A stretch of DNA of 64,000 nt, taken from positions 13,995,107 to 14,059,106 of the forward strand of contig CM043877.1 in NCBI GenBank assembly GCA_023846275.1, read 5' to 3'. This DNA comes from Vanilla planifolia. Taxonomy: Eukaryota > Streptophyta > Magnoliopsida > Asparagales > Orchidaceae. A program made the translations under genes and the position numbers. Shown here piece after piece: positions 48,801-62,606 of the stretch. Position 1 is the stretch's first letter, and every line of letters starts with the position of its first letter. Under the pieces are notes generated by a model, which searched no databases, was not told where the DNA came from, and saw only the letters and a list, made by a program, of their open reading frames with translations.

Positions 48801-51800
48801 TTGGGATCCTCGTTGCTTATTAGGCTTCTTGTTCACTTTGTGTGCATTAAAGTCAACTTGATTGGATGGTCTCTTGTGCAGGGGTTTTTGGGGTAGCTAC
48901 TATTAATCTTGATCACACTACTTCATTGCTACTACTGGCCAATGTCTTGCCACCTTCACACCATCTTCTATTAAAGCTCGAGTTACCCACATTGTTGTTC
49001 CCCTGATCATCCCTTTTGCAAGAAACTTTACTAATGCATGGTTCGAAGACAAATATTCAACTATTATAGCATAACTTTATTAAGGTCTTTTGAGGGACAA
49101 CAACTCTAATTTCAAGGATTAGGCACACACTATCATGCATTTCTCTAGCATTTGAGTTTCTTGTATTATCAGATTCACGAACCATGCAGCCCATGAGCCA
49201 ACCCTTTTTGACATGATATGGAAAAGGGGATTTTTGCTTTTGTCATCCACTTTGGTGTGACCTCCAATAAGATCATTTTTTGTACTTAAATCTTTTTTAT
49301 ATGTTTATCGCATTAGGCTAAAACTGGACTTTCAAAAAGACTAACAACAACTACTTGACAAACATAAACAAGGATTATCCCACATCAAATGAAATAAAGC
49401 AATCCAAGTTACAAATTATTGTTAAACAAGAATGACAATTTAATCTATGTATTAACAAACACTAGCCATCCATATTTACCTCTGAATATTAAGTAATAAT
49501 TCAAAAAGACAATTCAACACAATTCTTTAGATTTTGTTATACTTGAGAATTTTATTAATAAAAATAGACAAACCAAAACAAGACAACACTCACATAACTA
49601 GTATGAATGTACTTGCAATCCATAATTTAACTAAAAATGGAACTAAAAAACATACACAAGTCTCAAAAAAGAAAAATATCAAATAAAACATACTACATGT
49701 AATGTCAAAATTCCATTTGCAATACCATGATCAAACAATGTGCAACTAGCCATAGGTTTGACTAAGGCCACATTCATGGTATCTTCTATTACCTATTAAC
49801 CAAATGCAAGGGAGACCTAGCCTCCATTTAGGTAACCTTGGTCGTATATATGAACTTCCATTATAAGACAAGTTAGGTCACCCCAGAAGTGCTCTAATAT
49901 GACCTTTAGAACTCTTGGATAAGTTCATTTTCATTTTAAAGCCTTGGGATTCTTAACCTTGCAATAGGTCTAATATGAACTCTTAAAGGTTTCATGCACA
50001 AGGGTCATTCGTAATGCTAGCATAAAGCAAGGCCTTTACCTAATGCCATCTAACTACAACTCAAGTTTATTGTTTGTAGTAGTTTTTACACACTTTTGGC
50101 CCTTTTGTATTGTCAGCATGTGCTAAGCAATTTGTTTTGTTACCATTAGTCATCGAGAAAGATGTGTTAATTGCTTGCAACAATCTTATTACCTTGGCCG
50201 AGGCTTCAAGCAAAGCTCTGAGTTACTTAGTAGTTGATAGTTATGCAAATGGATTTGGAACTTGAAAACCAAGTTAACAAATATCCTATAAGATAGGCCC
50301 CAAAACTAATCCTATAATTAATTGTGCCCATAACTAATCTCAATCATTACAAGAAAATTTTGGATTATACCAACCACACTCCAAATAAGCTTTTCATGCT
50401 AAAAACCAAGGGAAAACAGAGCAATTGATCAAATTCTTTATTGCAATCATGACATCAAATCCTACAAGGGGTAGCCTAAGAAATAGCTTTTTATTATGTC
50501 TAGAAGACCCACCTCCCACTCTGGTATCATCTTTTCCACTTAAATCCTTAGGTCTATCATCACTATCTTTCTAATCACATTCAATATTTCACATTTTCTA
50601 AATATAAAACTCAATCCCACTTTTTATTTCCTTCGGAAAACTCAACTTCGTCCACCATTCCACTCTTAAAGGTAGATATCATTATTGTGGACAACGACTC
50701 CAGCTAAATCTAGCCCTATTACTTGCACAAATCTAATGTATCATGCTTGGCTTCTTCGAGACCAACAAGCACTCACCTGATTCATGACTCTCATCAAGGA
50801 TTCCTTTTATCAAGTGGTTGGCATTATTACCACTTCTCATGAGCATACCATGTAATTGACGTTGCATATGCTTGCCCATCCCAAATCCAAATATTTCAAC
50901 TAAAAATCTAACTTCGCAACCAGTATCAAGGTGAGCTCTCTATTATGGCTTATCTCCAACAAGCCAAGGTCACTTCAGATGATTTAGCAGCCATTGGCAA
51001 TCCTCTTCCTCTTGAGAAATTTAACGTGCTCATATTTCAAGGATATACCTCAAACTTCTTTGACTTGGTGATTTCCCTCACTAATTGTGAAACTCTTCCT
51101 TACTCTGAATTACTGAGCTTGCTCTTATGCCATAAGATAAGGAATCCATTAGCCCAGCCACTTGTTACTCCAAGTAATGCTGCTAACTTACATCTTGACA
51201 CTGCAAATGCTTCAACTCATTACACTTTCAGCTGACTTCTAGTAGAAGTGGATGGTTCCAAGGCAGAAGTCGTGGGACTTATCCTCCTTTCCCCTTTTGT
51301 GGATGATCAATGTTGATCATTGTTTTTTTTTTGGTCAGACTACAACTGTGCAATGATACTCCTCAACAACTGCTCTCTCAACTAAGCAATCATTTCCTGT
51401 GTCTGCAGCAAATTATCCTCATGCTACCTTCGTTAATCTGTTTTTCAGTAATCTTCACTCTAGCACATCTGATTGCTACATTGACAGTGGTGCTGCTCAC
51501 CATATGATGTCGGATATATTGTCTTTGCCTCTAAATCAAGATTACCATAGAACTAATACAGTTCGCATTGAAAATGGCTCAAGATTATATATTAAAGACA
51601 ATTTTTGCTCTTTTACCGACACACACTGTTAAACTTAAGCTCAATGTCCTTCAAATTCCACAATTGCCATGTTCTTTGCTCAGTTTCATAGCTAACAACA
51701 CAAAAACATTACCATCAAATTTTTTTTATGATCATTTTGATGTTAAGGATTTCACCACTGCTTCTCATTGGACCTCTTCTTGATGGCATAAGCCTGATAC

Positions 51801-54800
51801 CAGCTGCAAACTCTCCCAATGCTAGTCATCCAAGCTCCTTCAAGAATCGAAGGGCTCCTTTCCTCTTTGGAACTATTGTATAGGTCATCACAATATTGAT
51901 ATCATTAGGCAAGTCCTTTCTAGCTTCTGCAAATCTTAATTTGTTTCTAAATCAATAGGTGTCTGTCCTTCCTATTCTATTGCCAAGTCTCACAATACTT
52001 CTTCATCTACTATTACATCTTCAAGTATACAACCACTCCAACTTGGACATGGTAGCTGGGGGCTTGCACCTTTACTTTCTCAAGGCAGAGATGCATATTA
52101 TATTACCCTTTTAGAAGATCTTTTTGAAACATTTGTAATTTTATCCTCTTGAAACAAAATCTAAAGTTGCCTCCGTTTTCCCACTTTCACAAGATGATTG
52201 AAAACCATCACAAATACAAAATGTTTACCTCAAAATTGATTTCTGGTGGCGAGTTTCAAGCACCTCTCATTTTTAAGCAACAAGAATTACTCATGTGACC
52301 TATACATACACACATGAACAAAATGGGGCTATAGAACGACATCATCAATAGTTGAATTTAATCTAACCATGTTATCCCGTCCTTTCTTCCCTTTATGCTT
52401 TTTGGAGTTATTGCTTTGTGGAGTTGAGTGTTTGCAACAACTATTTTTCTCAACGATAGACTACCATCCAAACAAAGCTTTCGTCATGAACACACCTCAT
52501 TCTGTATTCTATGGTTTCACTATAGACTATCAATTTTAAAAAGTTATTGGTTGCCATTGCTTTCCCTACTTACAACCTTATTATAAATATAAACTAAAAT
52601 TAAACTCATTTTGCTATGTAATTCATGGGCTATCCATAGACTTATTATGGTTTAAATTGTATAAATTTATAGTATCAGTGCATTTATTTTATCATCATAT
52701 TTGTAAAATGAAGATACTTCTCCATTCAAATCCCAATCCACCAGTCCCTTATTAAACTCCACTTTCCCTCTTGTACCTTAGGTCCAAATTCATTATCCCA
52801 TACGACCACATGTACCTCCTATAACTGTTTCTTTATCCCCATCCAAAAAAAGCCCATCAAGCCAACCACTTAAGGCTCCTCTATCTACCTACAGCATCTT
52901 TACCTACAACTCAAACAGCTCTTTTGCCACCTCCAGCCACACACATCCTATGGTTCTATAGCACAAATGGTTTCTTTGACAATTGGATATTCAAAATGTT
53001 AGTTTACATGGTGAATTAATCAAAGAGGTACAGATGCTCAAATCTCTAGATTCAGTGATTTTGTCTATTCCCAATATGTTTGCAGATTGCATCAATCACT
53101 TTGCAATCTCAAGTAAGCACAATCGGCACTTCAATCTCTCCTCTTGTCTCTTACAAATGTGATTAATTGCTTCCAAAGCTGACAAGTCACTATTCATCTC
53201 TACCGATGTGAGAATCTGCTACCAAAGACACTCTACAAATCTAGCGTGTGATTCGATCTCTCAATGAGCATTTTATTATCCAAAATTTAAGGTGTTATCG
53301 CATTTCCTTGGCCTTGAATCACTTCCTACTACTAATGGCATCCTACTGTCTCAACAACATCCAATAATAGCTTAAAAAATTCTATTTGGTTGATGTGAAC
53401 AACATCCACACCTACATCACATATTGTTGATCTATCCAATGCAATTACAACTTCCTTTACAAACCCTCTATAATATAACAATGTTGAAGGAGCTCTCAAG
53501 CATTTCACCATTACTTAGTCAAACATTGCCCTTACCATGAATCGCATTTATCAAATATCCACCTATTGGCCATCTGTGAAGTCATTGTGCAATATTAAAA
53601 CAAGCAATCTCTCATGTAATACATTTTTTTATGCTCAACTTTGCAATAGCTCCATGCATTTTTAATGATGATTAAGTGGCTTAGCTACTCGATTTATTAG
53701 AGGTTTTGTTATATTCTTTGGGTACAATATTATATCATGGTCTTCCAAGAACAAAATGAAACCATCTCGAAATCATCCACCGTGGCCAATTATCAATCCA
53801 TTGCAAATGATATTGCAAAAATTATTGGCTTGCTTCTCTCCCACTAAAATTGACATTCCTCTACAACAACCTCCTGTTATATTCATGCATGGCACACCAA
53901 GACAAGCCGCAATTTGTGGTGGGTTGGGATTTTTTTTAATCCAAGAATTTTTACCTATAAATAAATACTTTCTCCCCATGCTAATGCAAGAGAAAGAGCT
54001 AGTCAGCAAATTCTTTATTGATTTCCCAACATGCAAAACCTAAATCTACATATGATTCATTAAACATGCAAAAAAAAAATGAAAAGCCAATTTAATAGAA
54101 GATGCAATCTGTTAATACTACTTTGCTTAAAAGAAGATAAAGTAAATCCTGACACTCTTATCATAAGCACTTCATGTTTGGAATCCCAAAATATTGAATC
54201 TAAGAATTTATTAGAAAAACATCTTGCATTCACACAACTTAATGATGAAATCAGTTCAATGAAACTATACTAAAACCAGTTAGGAAGAAATGTTGTTTGA
54301 AAATATATATTCCATAATAATCCCCAAAAAGCAAGAGCTGCAGTAAGACAGAAGGAAAATTTGAAGGAAAGAAGTTAAATAATCCAAGGTCCTTTGAGTA
54401 AATACCAAGCTTAGCTTTCTTCGCACTTGACCGATGCAAAAGTATACAGCTTATTATCAAAGCAAAAGCCCAAAATGCTTGATCCATTGTAGCTAACTAT
54501 TGCAAAACTCCAAAACCTTGATTAGTAAACAAGTGCTGAAATACAAAAACTACGCCTAATAAGAAAGATAGCTAATCAACCCATTTATTAGTTCAATATA
54601 AGAAACTCTGAAAGCAATATTAGTCACATGTCGGAAAATTTAGAAAGTGAACGTTTGCCTACTGCAGATAATACAAAGTAACATCTGCTGATATATAATA
54701 TCCAATTAATATCCAAACAAATATAACTCCAACACACTCAAACCAGCCTTGCTAAGCACTCCATAATTTGGCTTCACTCCCTACAAGTTCTTTATCGACC

Positions 54801-57800
54801 TATCAGACAGACAGCTAAACTTTTCACTATGAAGCCGCTGATTTGCTAATCGAATTTTGCTATCCTACCTTAATATCTTATTTCCCTGTATTAACAACGG
54901 ATTGATTTACTGACTTATTTGAGCACATTTGATATTAAATTTGTGCATATCCTTTTTCTTATATGTTTCCTAGATTCGTCATTATTTTGAGAACATATTT
55001 GTTGTCAATTATAATTATACACTATCTTTCTGTGTGATTTATTCTTGTTTTTTTATGCATCTCACACTTCAATATAAATGGGAAGCATAACATTTGAAAT
55101 AAATAAGAGAAATTACATTCAAATTGTTCTCTTCATGGAATTAAAACTTCTTATTTGCTATGCGAAGAATCAAGAGCCCAAAGGTTTTCAAATTGCATCA
55201 ACCCCTTCTGAAACATATTTCCAAAGTAACAATCCTAAAACTGTGGAGGAGATCTCCATTGCCTCTTGAGCAGATTCTTCTATTTGTTTCTATTAGAATA
55301 CAACAAAAAATCTGCCTTTTCTAACTTAGTACAAAATTCAATGTTTCCATGAAGGTAGTTCCCTTAGATCCAACTGCTTTTTACTCCTACTATGAGATAT
55401 GTCATCAGCCTCTACAACTTCCAATCCTAACAGTGGATAACATATATCCAATGGAGACTTAATTGGTGATCTTCAATCATTGAAATTTTCCTAAAGATTG
55501 GAAGGGTAAAAATGAAAAGCTTTTCAAAGGGGAGAAGAAAGGGGCTCAATCGATGATCTCCAATCGTTGAATCCTTTCTAAGGATTGGATGGAAAAAAAT
55601 TACTTGCAATGGTATCAAGTTGTAAGCTATCTCAATGAAATTGGACCAAAACCTGATGATCCCAAGTTCATAATATAGGATAAAGAGGATTCCCTGATTA
55701 TGGCATGGCTATGGAATTCCATGCATTTCAAAATCAGCTCCAATTGCATTTTTCTATCTATGGTCAAGAAAATATGGGATATGATGTTGAGAAGACACTC
55801 CAAAATGCAAGATTTTGCTCCTATACTTAAAATGAAAACCAAAATCTTTTCCACAAAGCAAGGTGATCACTATCAAAATCTTATAATGAACGATAATGAA
55901 GATACACAAACCTTAGACAAGTTTATTGAAAAAGAATAGATGTCTAAATTTCTGGTCAAATTAAATTCTAATTTTGATCTAAAAAAGGTTTCAATTGTGG
56001 CAAAAGAAAAAATACTACCATTAAGTGAAGTTTGTTTCCATTGTTTCTGTTAAGGAAAACAGATCATGCTTGATAAACAACAGACCAAGGGATTAGCCAT
56101 GATATCAAAATATTCAACAGATGTAGATAATCAGGCTAACACTTCAAATGAAAAAGATCATTGGTGCACCCTACTACATAAAGCCCATACATACAATGTA
56201 CAATTGTTTCAAAACCCATGAAAGGGCTCAAATCTTGAGTGGGGTTGACAGATTCAAATGACAAAAGTAATATAGAGACATTGAACCATGCAAGAAAGGA
56301 GAAGGTCCAACAAAAAGGAAACAAGGTGTGAATTGGACTGAGCAAAGACTTGGAAAACTATGATGACTCATTCAATCAACTCTCTGGTTCTAATCCCTCA
56401 CTCTCTAACTACCACTAGTAAGTTTTTAGTTTCTAGCCCTTATAATGACTATAAAAATCTTCATTCTCGAACTATTGATTCAAGAACAACCAATGACATG
56501 ACAAGTCATTCCATCTTAATTGAACTCTATAACCATCTTCCTAATAATCATGAATTCGTTGTTGCAAATGGATCCCAAGCTCTTATTTCTAGTCAACACC
56601 AGGAAAACCTTAATCTTCATATCTCTTGAAATATTATCCTTTAGATTCCCAAGATGTCCACAAATATTTTTTCTATATACCAAAATACTAAATCCTTAGA
56701 TTGCAACACTACCTTTGACACACATTGTATTTTTCAGGACTCAATTCTAGGAAGATGATTGAACTTGCTAAGATGAGAATTCGACCTCACCATCATGAGG
56801 TACCAAAAATCCAGGAATAAAGACAAAGATAGTTCTCTCATCACAAAAAATTCTTACCAAATCTCCAAAAATCCCTACTAAAATCCTTCTATTGCATTAT
56901 CATACTAGTCATCATCCAAGTGTTAAAGATAAGTTTTAGTTTCCAACATTGTTTAGCCATTTTAATCATGAAAATCTTCATAGTGAAACATGTGATTTTG
57001 CCAAACATCATAGAACATCTTTCCCTTTGAATAATAAAATGTAAGATTTACCATCTTCATTAAATCATTTAGAGTCCTTCCAAAATTCCAAAACAAAATA
57101 ACCCAAGATGATTTATCTCCACCATTGATGATTGTATCCATGTTACATAGATCTATCTTTTAAAGAACAAATCTGATGTGTCATTAATAATTTTAATATT
57201 TTTCAAATGACCAAAACAAAATTTAAGGTTTTTATTAAAAAATTCAAATCTAATAATGCCTGGAATCCTTTCAATCAATTACTCAATAGCTTTTTATCAA
57301 ATAAAATATATTATACATAAAGTCTCTTACATTAAGACCCCTAAACAAAAAAAGGAACAAAAAGAAAAAATTAACGTCCATTAAATTTCACTAGAACCTT
57401 TCTATTTCAGTTCAATGTCCCCAAAAAATTTTAGGGGAAGCAATGTTAACAACTACCCATCTAATTAATAAGAAACCCTCTTAATCCTTTAGTAATCAAA
57501 GTGCCATTCCAATTCAATTCAAGGTGGAAGGATGTAAGTAATACGTTCATGTTCACAAGCATAGTTGTGACAAGGTTGACCTTAGAGCCTTAAAGTATCA
57601 TTTTTGGTTATTATAATATTGTTACAAATTATGTCATCCTTCAACCAAAATATTATCTCTACAAAAATGCCACCTCTTCAAAAAAAATATTCCTTCATTA
57701 ATTATCCTCCTTGTTTTTAAGGGGTAAATGAGTTAATAAGATGTCAAGGAATTTAATAGTCATGAGGTAAGAAATAAAAGCATTAAAGAAGAACAACAGA

Positions 57801-60800
57801 ACAACACGTGAAAAATGATGCCTAGACTAACGAATAAGAAGCCATTGGGTTGTGAATGGGTGTTCATTATAAAATATAAATTTAATAAAAAAATTTAAAA
57901 ATATAGCGCACAATTATCAACTAAAATTCAATTTATCTCTTGCTACATAATATAATTAGGATTTGTTGCAATTTGATATTAAAAATGCATTCCTCTATGG
58001 TGAGTTGGAGGAAGAGGCCTATAGGAAACCATCACCAAAATTGCTAACTCATTTAAAGATAATCAACTATGATATGGACTCAAGCAATCTCCAAAAGCAT
58101 AAAGCATGGTTTGAAAGATTCTCAAAGGCAATATGATAGTTGGGGAATTAACAAAAGTAAAGAGACCACATAATCTTTACAAAACACAATGATGAAGAAA
58201 AACTTACCACATTATTAATTCATGTTGATGATATTATTGTCACAAGAAATGATGAAGTTGAGAACATCATAAAGGAATAGTTAGTAAAAGATACCGGGAT
58301 CAAAGACCTCAAAAAGACTATTTCTTATGCACAAAAGCAACTTAAAAATAACATTTTCTAATGCAAAAAAATTACGTCTTGTATCTTCTAAAAGAAACAA
58401 ATAAGTTAAATGGAAAGGTAATTTGTCCTTCTCATCCTAACCATAGAGTAAGAGCAAAGTATGGAGGGCATGTTATAGATAAGATAATTAACCAAAGGCT
58501 GATTCATACATTGATATACCTATCCTATACCTAACCTAGTATTGCATATGACATAGGCGTGATGAGGTCAATTTATGAATGATTCAAGAGAAAACATTAA
58601 CACTATTGATTTAATACTTCACTACCTAAAAGTTTCAAGAATTTTATTTCAAAAAGTGTAACAAAATGACTCTTAAAACATACATAGATATTAATTTTGC
58701 AGCTTCATCAATGGAAATGAGATCTACTTAAAGTTTTTGCACATTTTTGGAAGGAAACATGTTTTCTTGGAGTTAAAGAAACAAAATATTATGTTTAGAA
58801 TAAGAAAAGGTAAAATTTAGAGCCATGGTATTAGTTGTATGTGTGGATAAAAATTATTTTATTATCTTAAAATCAAACAAAAAAACCTATGAAATTTTAT
58901 TACAATCACAAATTCACCATCAATGTTATAAACAATGCAATTTCAACATAATCAAACCAAGAAAAAAAGAAATTGATTACCATTTTATCAAAGAAAATTT
59001 GGATAATGGTCTGGTTGATATCTATATATACCTACAAAACATCTAACAAATGTTTTCACCATAGGTCTGCCCCAACAGCATTCTAAAAAATTAAAAACGA
59101 GTTAGGAATGATAAATCTATAATCTCTAACTTGAGAGGAAGTGTTAGAATCCTTGTTGTCCAATCTTAATATCTTATTGTCTTACATTAATATCTTATAT
59201 GTAGAAATTTGATACTATACCCATGCAAATCTGTTTTCCTATTTGTTTCCCATATTCATAATTGGATAGCTGAAAAATCTGTTATACCTTGTAATTATGC
59301 ATAAATCTATCTTTCTTTGAATAATTTATTCTTGATTCTTTTTTAGTGTATCTCACAATTAACATTTTGAATGAGTAAGAGAAATTATATTCAAATTCTT
59401 TTCCTCATGCATTTGAATTTCATGGGCATATCCTCAAATTCATAAAACTTTAAAGCATGAACTACTAATCAATGGACAATGCCAGACACAAAAGGCATAG
59501 TGAATATTGAAAAAGAAGAAAACAAAACTGATAAGGAATATTAAATCAGGAATAAATGTGAGCAAAGAGTAAGTAATCAATAATATCATGAAAATGATAA
59601 AGGACATGGCATACGGTAGAATAAACATGAAGAAACATAAGACGCCTAATAAATACGTGTACAAAATCTCATAAAAGCACACCATTATAATCTCTTATTA
59701 AGGAAAGAAAAAACAATTTTACCACAAGCCTATGTATTACCATCATTGCAATCATTCTTTAAAGTAAGCACATATGAAACAACACAATTAAGCATACCTG
59801 CCATTAAGTATGGTCATCACCAAAAATACTCTATTACCAATGTGCTCCATGTCAAGAGCATGATAAATTTTGTAATAGTATCAATAAACTAGAAATAATA
59901 CTTGCTTTGCAACCTTATCAAATTCAATCAAGAAACAACATAAACTTTCCACAAGAGTGTATATTTGACACCAAGCAAATCCTACTTCAAGCATAAATTG
60001 ATTTATAATAGAATTAGCCATGCATTGTGAGGAACAAATAATGATAAACTGATGCTACGATGCTCCAGCATGTATGGTGTTCGTAGAAGTGTCCGAACCA
60101 AAAAGGTCTAATGTCGCATAACAACCTATTCAAACACAACAATTTTACCAATGAACAACAATGTTAAGCATGCAACACACTTGACAAGCGAAACAAATGT
60201 TATATAACAGGCAATTTACGAAGACAAGGCAAGCTTATGGGGCTTATGGGACAGAAAACCATTTTCGTAATGAGTATGGAAAAAGAGGCCAGCACGTAGC
60301 ACACATACCTTCTCCGAGCACCACCAGGACGGCTTGGTTCAAGCTTTATCCTCTTCCCAGCAATGTCACTCCTGTTCAATGAACGAAGTGCATCCTCTGC
60401 TGCTCTGACATCATAAAATTCAACAAATTTATGGTGCTTCTTGTGTGGTGTCTCCCTAATCTGTACCAGTTGCAAGGTAATTTCTTATGCATTAAGCGTG
60501 AACTAAAACCTTGAATGTATTATCTGTAGAAAAAACAAACAATTGCCAAGGAGAAGATCAGAAAAGAGAAGTACCTCCTTCACTTCCCCAAAAGCTCCAA
60601 AAATTTGACGAAGATCATCATTTGAGACAGATGGGTCTAGATTAAAAACAACTAAAGTTCCTTGATTTAGGTCCTTCTCCGACGGATTGTCCTTCAAAAA
60701 ACAAGAAAAAAGAATAAATGCAGGAATAATTCAAAAACAGAAGCCTTAATATGGTTACAAGTGCTCTATTATTACCTTTGGAATAGAAAAGTGAATATCA

Positions 60801-60934
60801 AGCTTTCTTCTCCGCAATGGTTTATCTTGTAGCGCGCGCATAGCACTCCGTGCATGCCTGATGTCAAAATAAGATATCATGACAAACCCCCTATGTTTGC
60901 AAGTGGTATACATGCTGCGAATATCCCCATATTG
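42856..60934 (-). CDS. AML: Mei2-like RNA-binding protein (AML type), partial at its N-terminus
   Basis: Plant Mei2-like proteins carry three RRMs and act in meiosis and meristem development; RRM3 is the hallmark. The exons found join in frame to 589 residues: 60934-60776, 60691-60575, 60460-60309, 44581-44493, 44382-43491, 43417-43333, 43255-43187 and 43062-42856 (stop 42858-42856). The first two exons give the second half of RRM1 (QYGDIRSMYTTCKHRGFV) and the start of RRM2 (GTLVVFNLDPSVSNDDL). The third completes RRM2 (IRETPHKKHHKFVEFYDV) and the signature SDIAGKRIKLEPSRPGGARR. A low-complexity linker rich in S, G and N follows. RRM3 reads TTLMIKNIPNK, YDFLYLPIDIK, NKCNVGYAFINM and AFNGKRW. 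The exon with the start of RRM1 and the initiator ATG must lie beyond 64000. One intron is 15.7 kb and full of repeats, yet the exon phases on both sides agree (ARR then SLIQQL). All visible exons are intact. Confidence 0.95.
47511..47965. repeat. Tandem duplication, 2 x about 227 bp
   Basis: The unit starting CATGTTATTTAGTAACAATT at 47511 starts again at 47738. Shared landmarks are ATAAATAGCCCTACGTG, TAGAGCCCTCTTGTT, TGTTATGCCTATTTACTTGA, CTTGTCCTCTCAAGGTGTTA and CAACTTCCTTAACA. Scattered substitutions separate the units. They lie inside the long Mei2-like intron, in sequence that looks like an old, unassigned mobile element. Confidence 0.9.
48319..48337. repeat. Homopolymer run of 19 C
   Basis: Nineteen consecutive C on the plus strand (19 G on the transcribed Mei2-like strand) in otherwise AT-rich sequence. 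Such runs are rare in plant DNA and prone to length error in sequencing, so the exact length is uncertain. Confidence 0.8.
50500..54050 (+). mobile_element. Ty1/copia fossil A in the Mei2-like intron, broken
   Basis: A plus-strand fossil, antisense to the host gene. A primer-binding-site-like TGGTATCATC lies at about 50523. A UBN2-type gag region (SDDLAAIGNPL, about 50980) follows. The protease motif IDSGAAHHM is at about 51480, and integrase remnants lie at about 51790-52600, including a text like HEQNGAIERHH. RNase H remnants (ISWSSK and following) lie at about 53400-53850. The reverse transcriptase is poorly preserved. No clear LTR pair was found. It is broken many times and appears old. 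Confidence 0.85.
54844..59410 (+). mobile_element. Ty1/copia fossil B with both LTRs in the Mei2-like intron, broken
   Basis: A plus-strand element, antisense to the host gene. The 5' LTR is at about 54844-55134 and the 3' LTR at about 59144-59410. They share TTAATATCTTA, TTTATTCTTG and AAGAGAAATTA with ATTCAAATT. The 3' LTR is preceded by a polypurine-type tract (TTGAGAGGAAG) directly before TGTTAGAATCC. Between them lie gag (KNYLQWYQVV; MAWLWNSMHFKISSN, about 55600-55900), protease (about 56470), reverse transcriptase (about 57830-58330, with KPLGCEWVF, FDIKNAFLYGELEEE and VDDIIVT) and RNase H (about 58680 onward). It is broken many times, with diverged LTRs, so it is old. Confidence 0.9.
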
Positions 60935-62264
60935 CTGCAGTAGAAAGATAACATGAATAATAAGTATCAGAATGTTAATAGGTTAAACAAGCTAAATCTA
61001 ATAACATTGCAGTCCAGAAGATTAAGGGAAAGATAAATGAAGGAAAAACAAACTTTTGCATTTGCACAAATAAGACAAATACAAATTTTTGAATGTTTAT
61101 ACAATTCAGCAGAATCACATATTTAGCTAGAACCGTTGGCTTTATATGAGCCGATGAATATATTAATAAGACCAAAAATCAATGTCAAGCTAACCATAGA
61201 AGTTGAAAATTTTTAAAAAGAATGTTGTGACAAGGACACTCGTATACTCTGCTAAAAATTAGGCTTTGAAATCTGCCCAACATATCATGCAGTTGATATC
61301 TGAACCAAGAAATTCTACCAGAGCAAATTTAGAAATTAATCGATGCTAAGTGACAGAAACACCAAAAAAAAGTTTCTTCCAAAATGGCTCCAGAAATGCG
61401 TGGAAGCCAAAGGGCAACATTTGGGCATTAGATGGAAGAGAATGATACAAGAAACAACTAACAAATGTCTCCACATAAATTTTGCGATGCAACCATTTTC
61501 TAGGAAGCTTTATATGTTTTGTGGGATGGCAATGCCTAGATCCAAAGTGAAGCAAGAGGTACAACTAGGAGCTCCAGGGTCACTCATGTGGTGATGAACA
61601 CATGAGCACATCATTTACATCATAAGGTTTTGTGCAACTTGGATAGCTGGTAATAAGAATTGCTAAAATATCCTAGTGGATGGATGCCAAGAGTTATAGT
61701 CAGAACAGGATGGTCATTCCACCAGAATGCTCAGCATAAAAAAGTTCGTAAACCTGTGTAATCTCCAAATAATTGGCATGATATGATAGCCAAAACAAGG
61801 TAAATTAAGTTGGTTGATTGATGAAAACAAAAAGATGCTCTAGAAAATAAATAAAGGGCTTCTTAGAAAGGTTTTAACTCTTGGCCAAAATTGCCAGCAT
61901 CAGCTGCTTCATCAGTTTGGACCAGCCACTCTCCAAAACTCCTGCAAAAATTGGGTCCAACCAACAAAGGGCAGAAGTGCTATGTTTTGGTTGAAGCTAG
62001 ATATAGCTCCAATTCCCCATAATTTTAGCAGAGTTAAAAACCCCAAAAATCAGTTGAAACTGCCACAATGAATGTTGATGTCAAAAAAGTAAAAGAAAGT
62101 GGACAAATCCACAAACAATTGCTTCTACTTTTGTTAGCAGTAAGACCAAAGACAGGGAGTGAGGGGTGGAAAAAGATACATGTCAATTCAGAGTAGGGGG
62201 TAAAAAAATTGGTTGTTAATTTTTTAAAAAAAGAAAGCAGAGCGTTACATTTTTAGATCCATTG

Positions 62265-62290
62265 AGAGGGGGGAGAGAGAGAGAGAGGGT
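62265..62290. repeat. GA-rich microsatellite
   Basis: GAGAGGGGGGAGAGAGAGAG and a few further units within the intron. This is a low-complexity purine tract with no evident function. Confidence 0.7.
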
Positions 62291-62606
62291 TTTCACTTCT
62301 TGCAAAGCAGACCACTTCTTTTTCTCAAAAACATGGTAACCCATGCTTTTGGGGAAACAATGGTGAATTTTCCCACCCATTATTATTTTCTTTTACTTTT
62401 TTTGACATCTCTTAAATTATTAGAAAATTTAAAACTACATAAAAATTTTACAAAATACCAATGCTATGCACAGAAGCTTCTAAAACTACTAAAAACCATA
62501 ACTTGAAGAGCATCATCAAAACTGAAGCTAGAAACCTTACTCCCTAACCTACAGAAGTGGAAAGAACTTGGAATTCGAACGGCAATCGAATTCCACACAT
62601 TGTGTA

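Larger units (their letters stand above)
44582..50500. other. Left part of the 15.7-kb Mei2-like intron, decayed repeats
   Basis: No host exon was recognised. The intron is closed by splice sites at 44582 and 60308 whose phases match, so none is needed. The stretch contains a 2 x 227 bp tandem duplication (47511-47965) and a 19-base C-run (48319-48337). Its sequence has a transposon-like character but shows no domain I can name with confidence. Confidence 0.5.
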
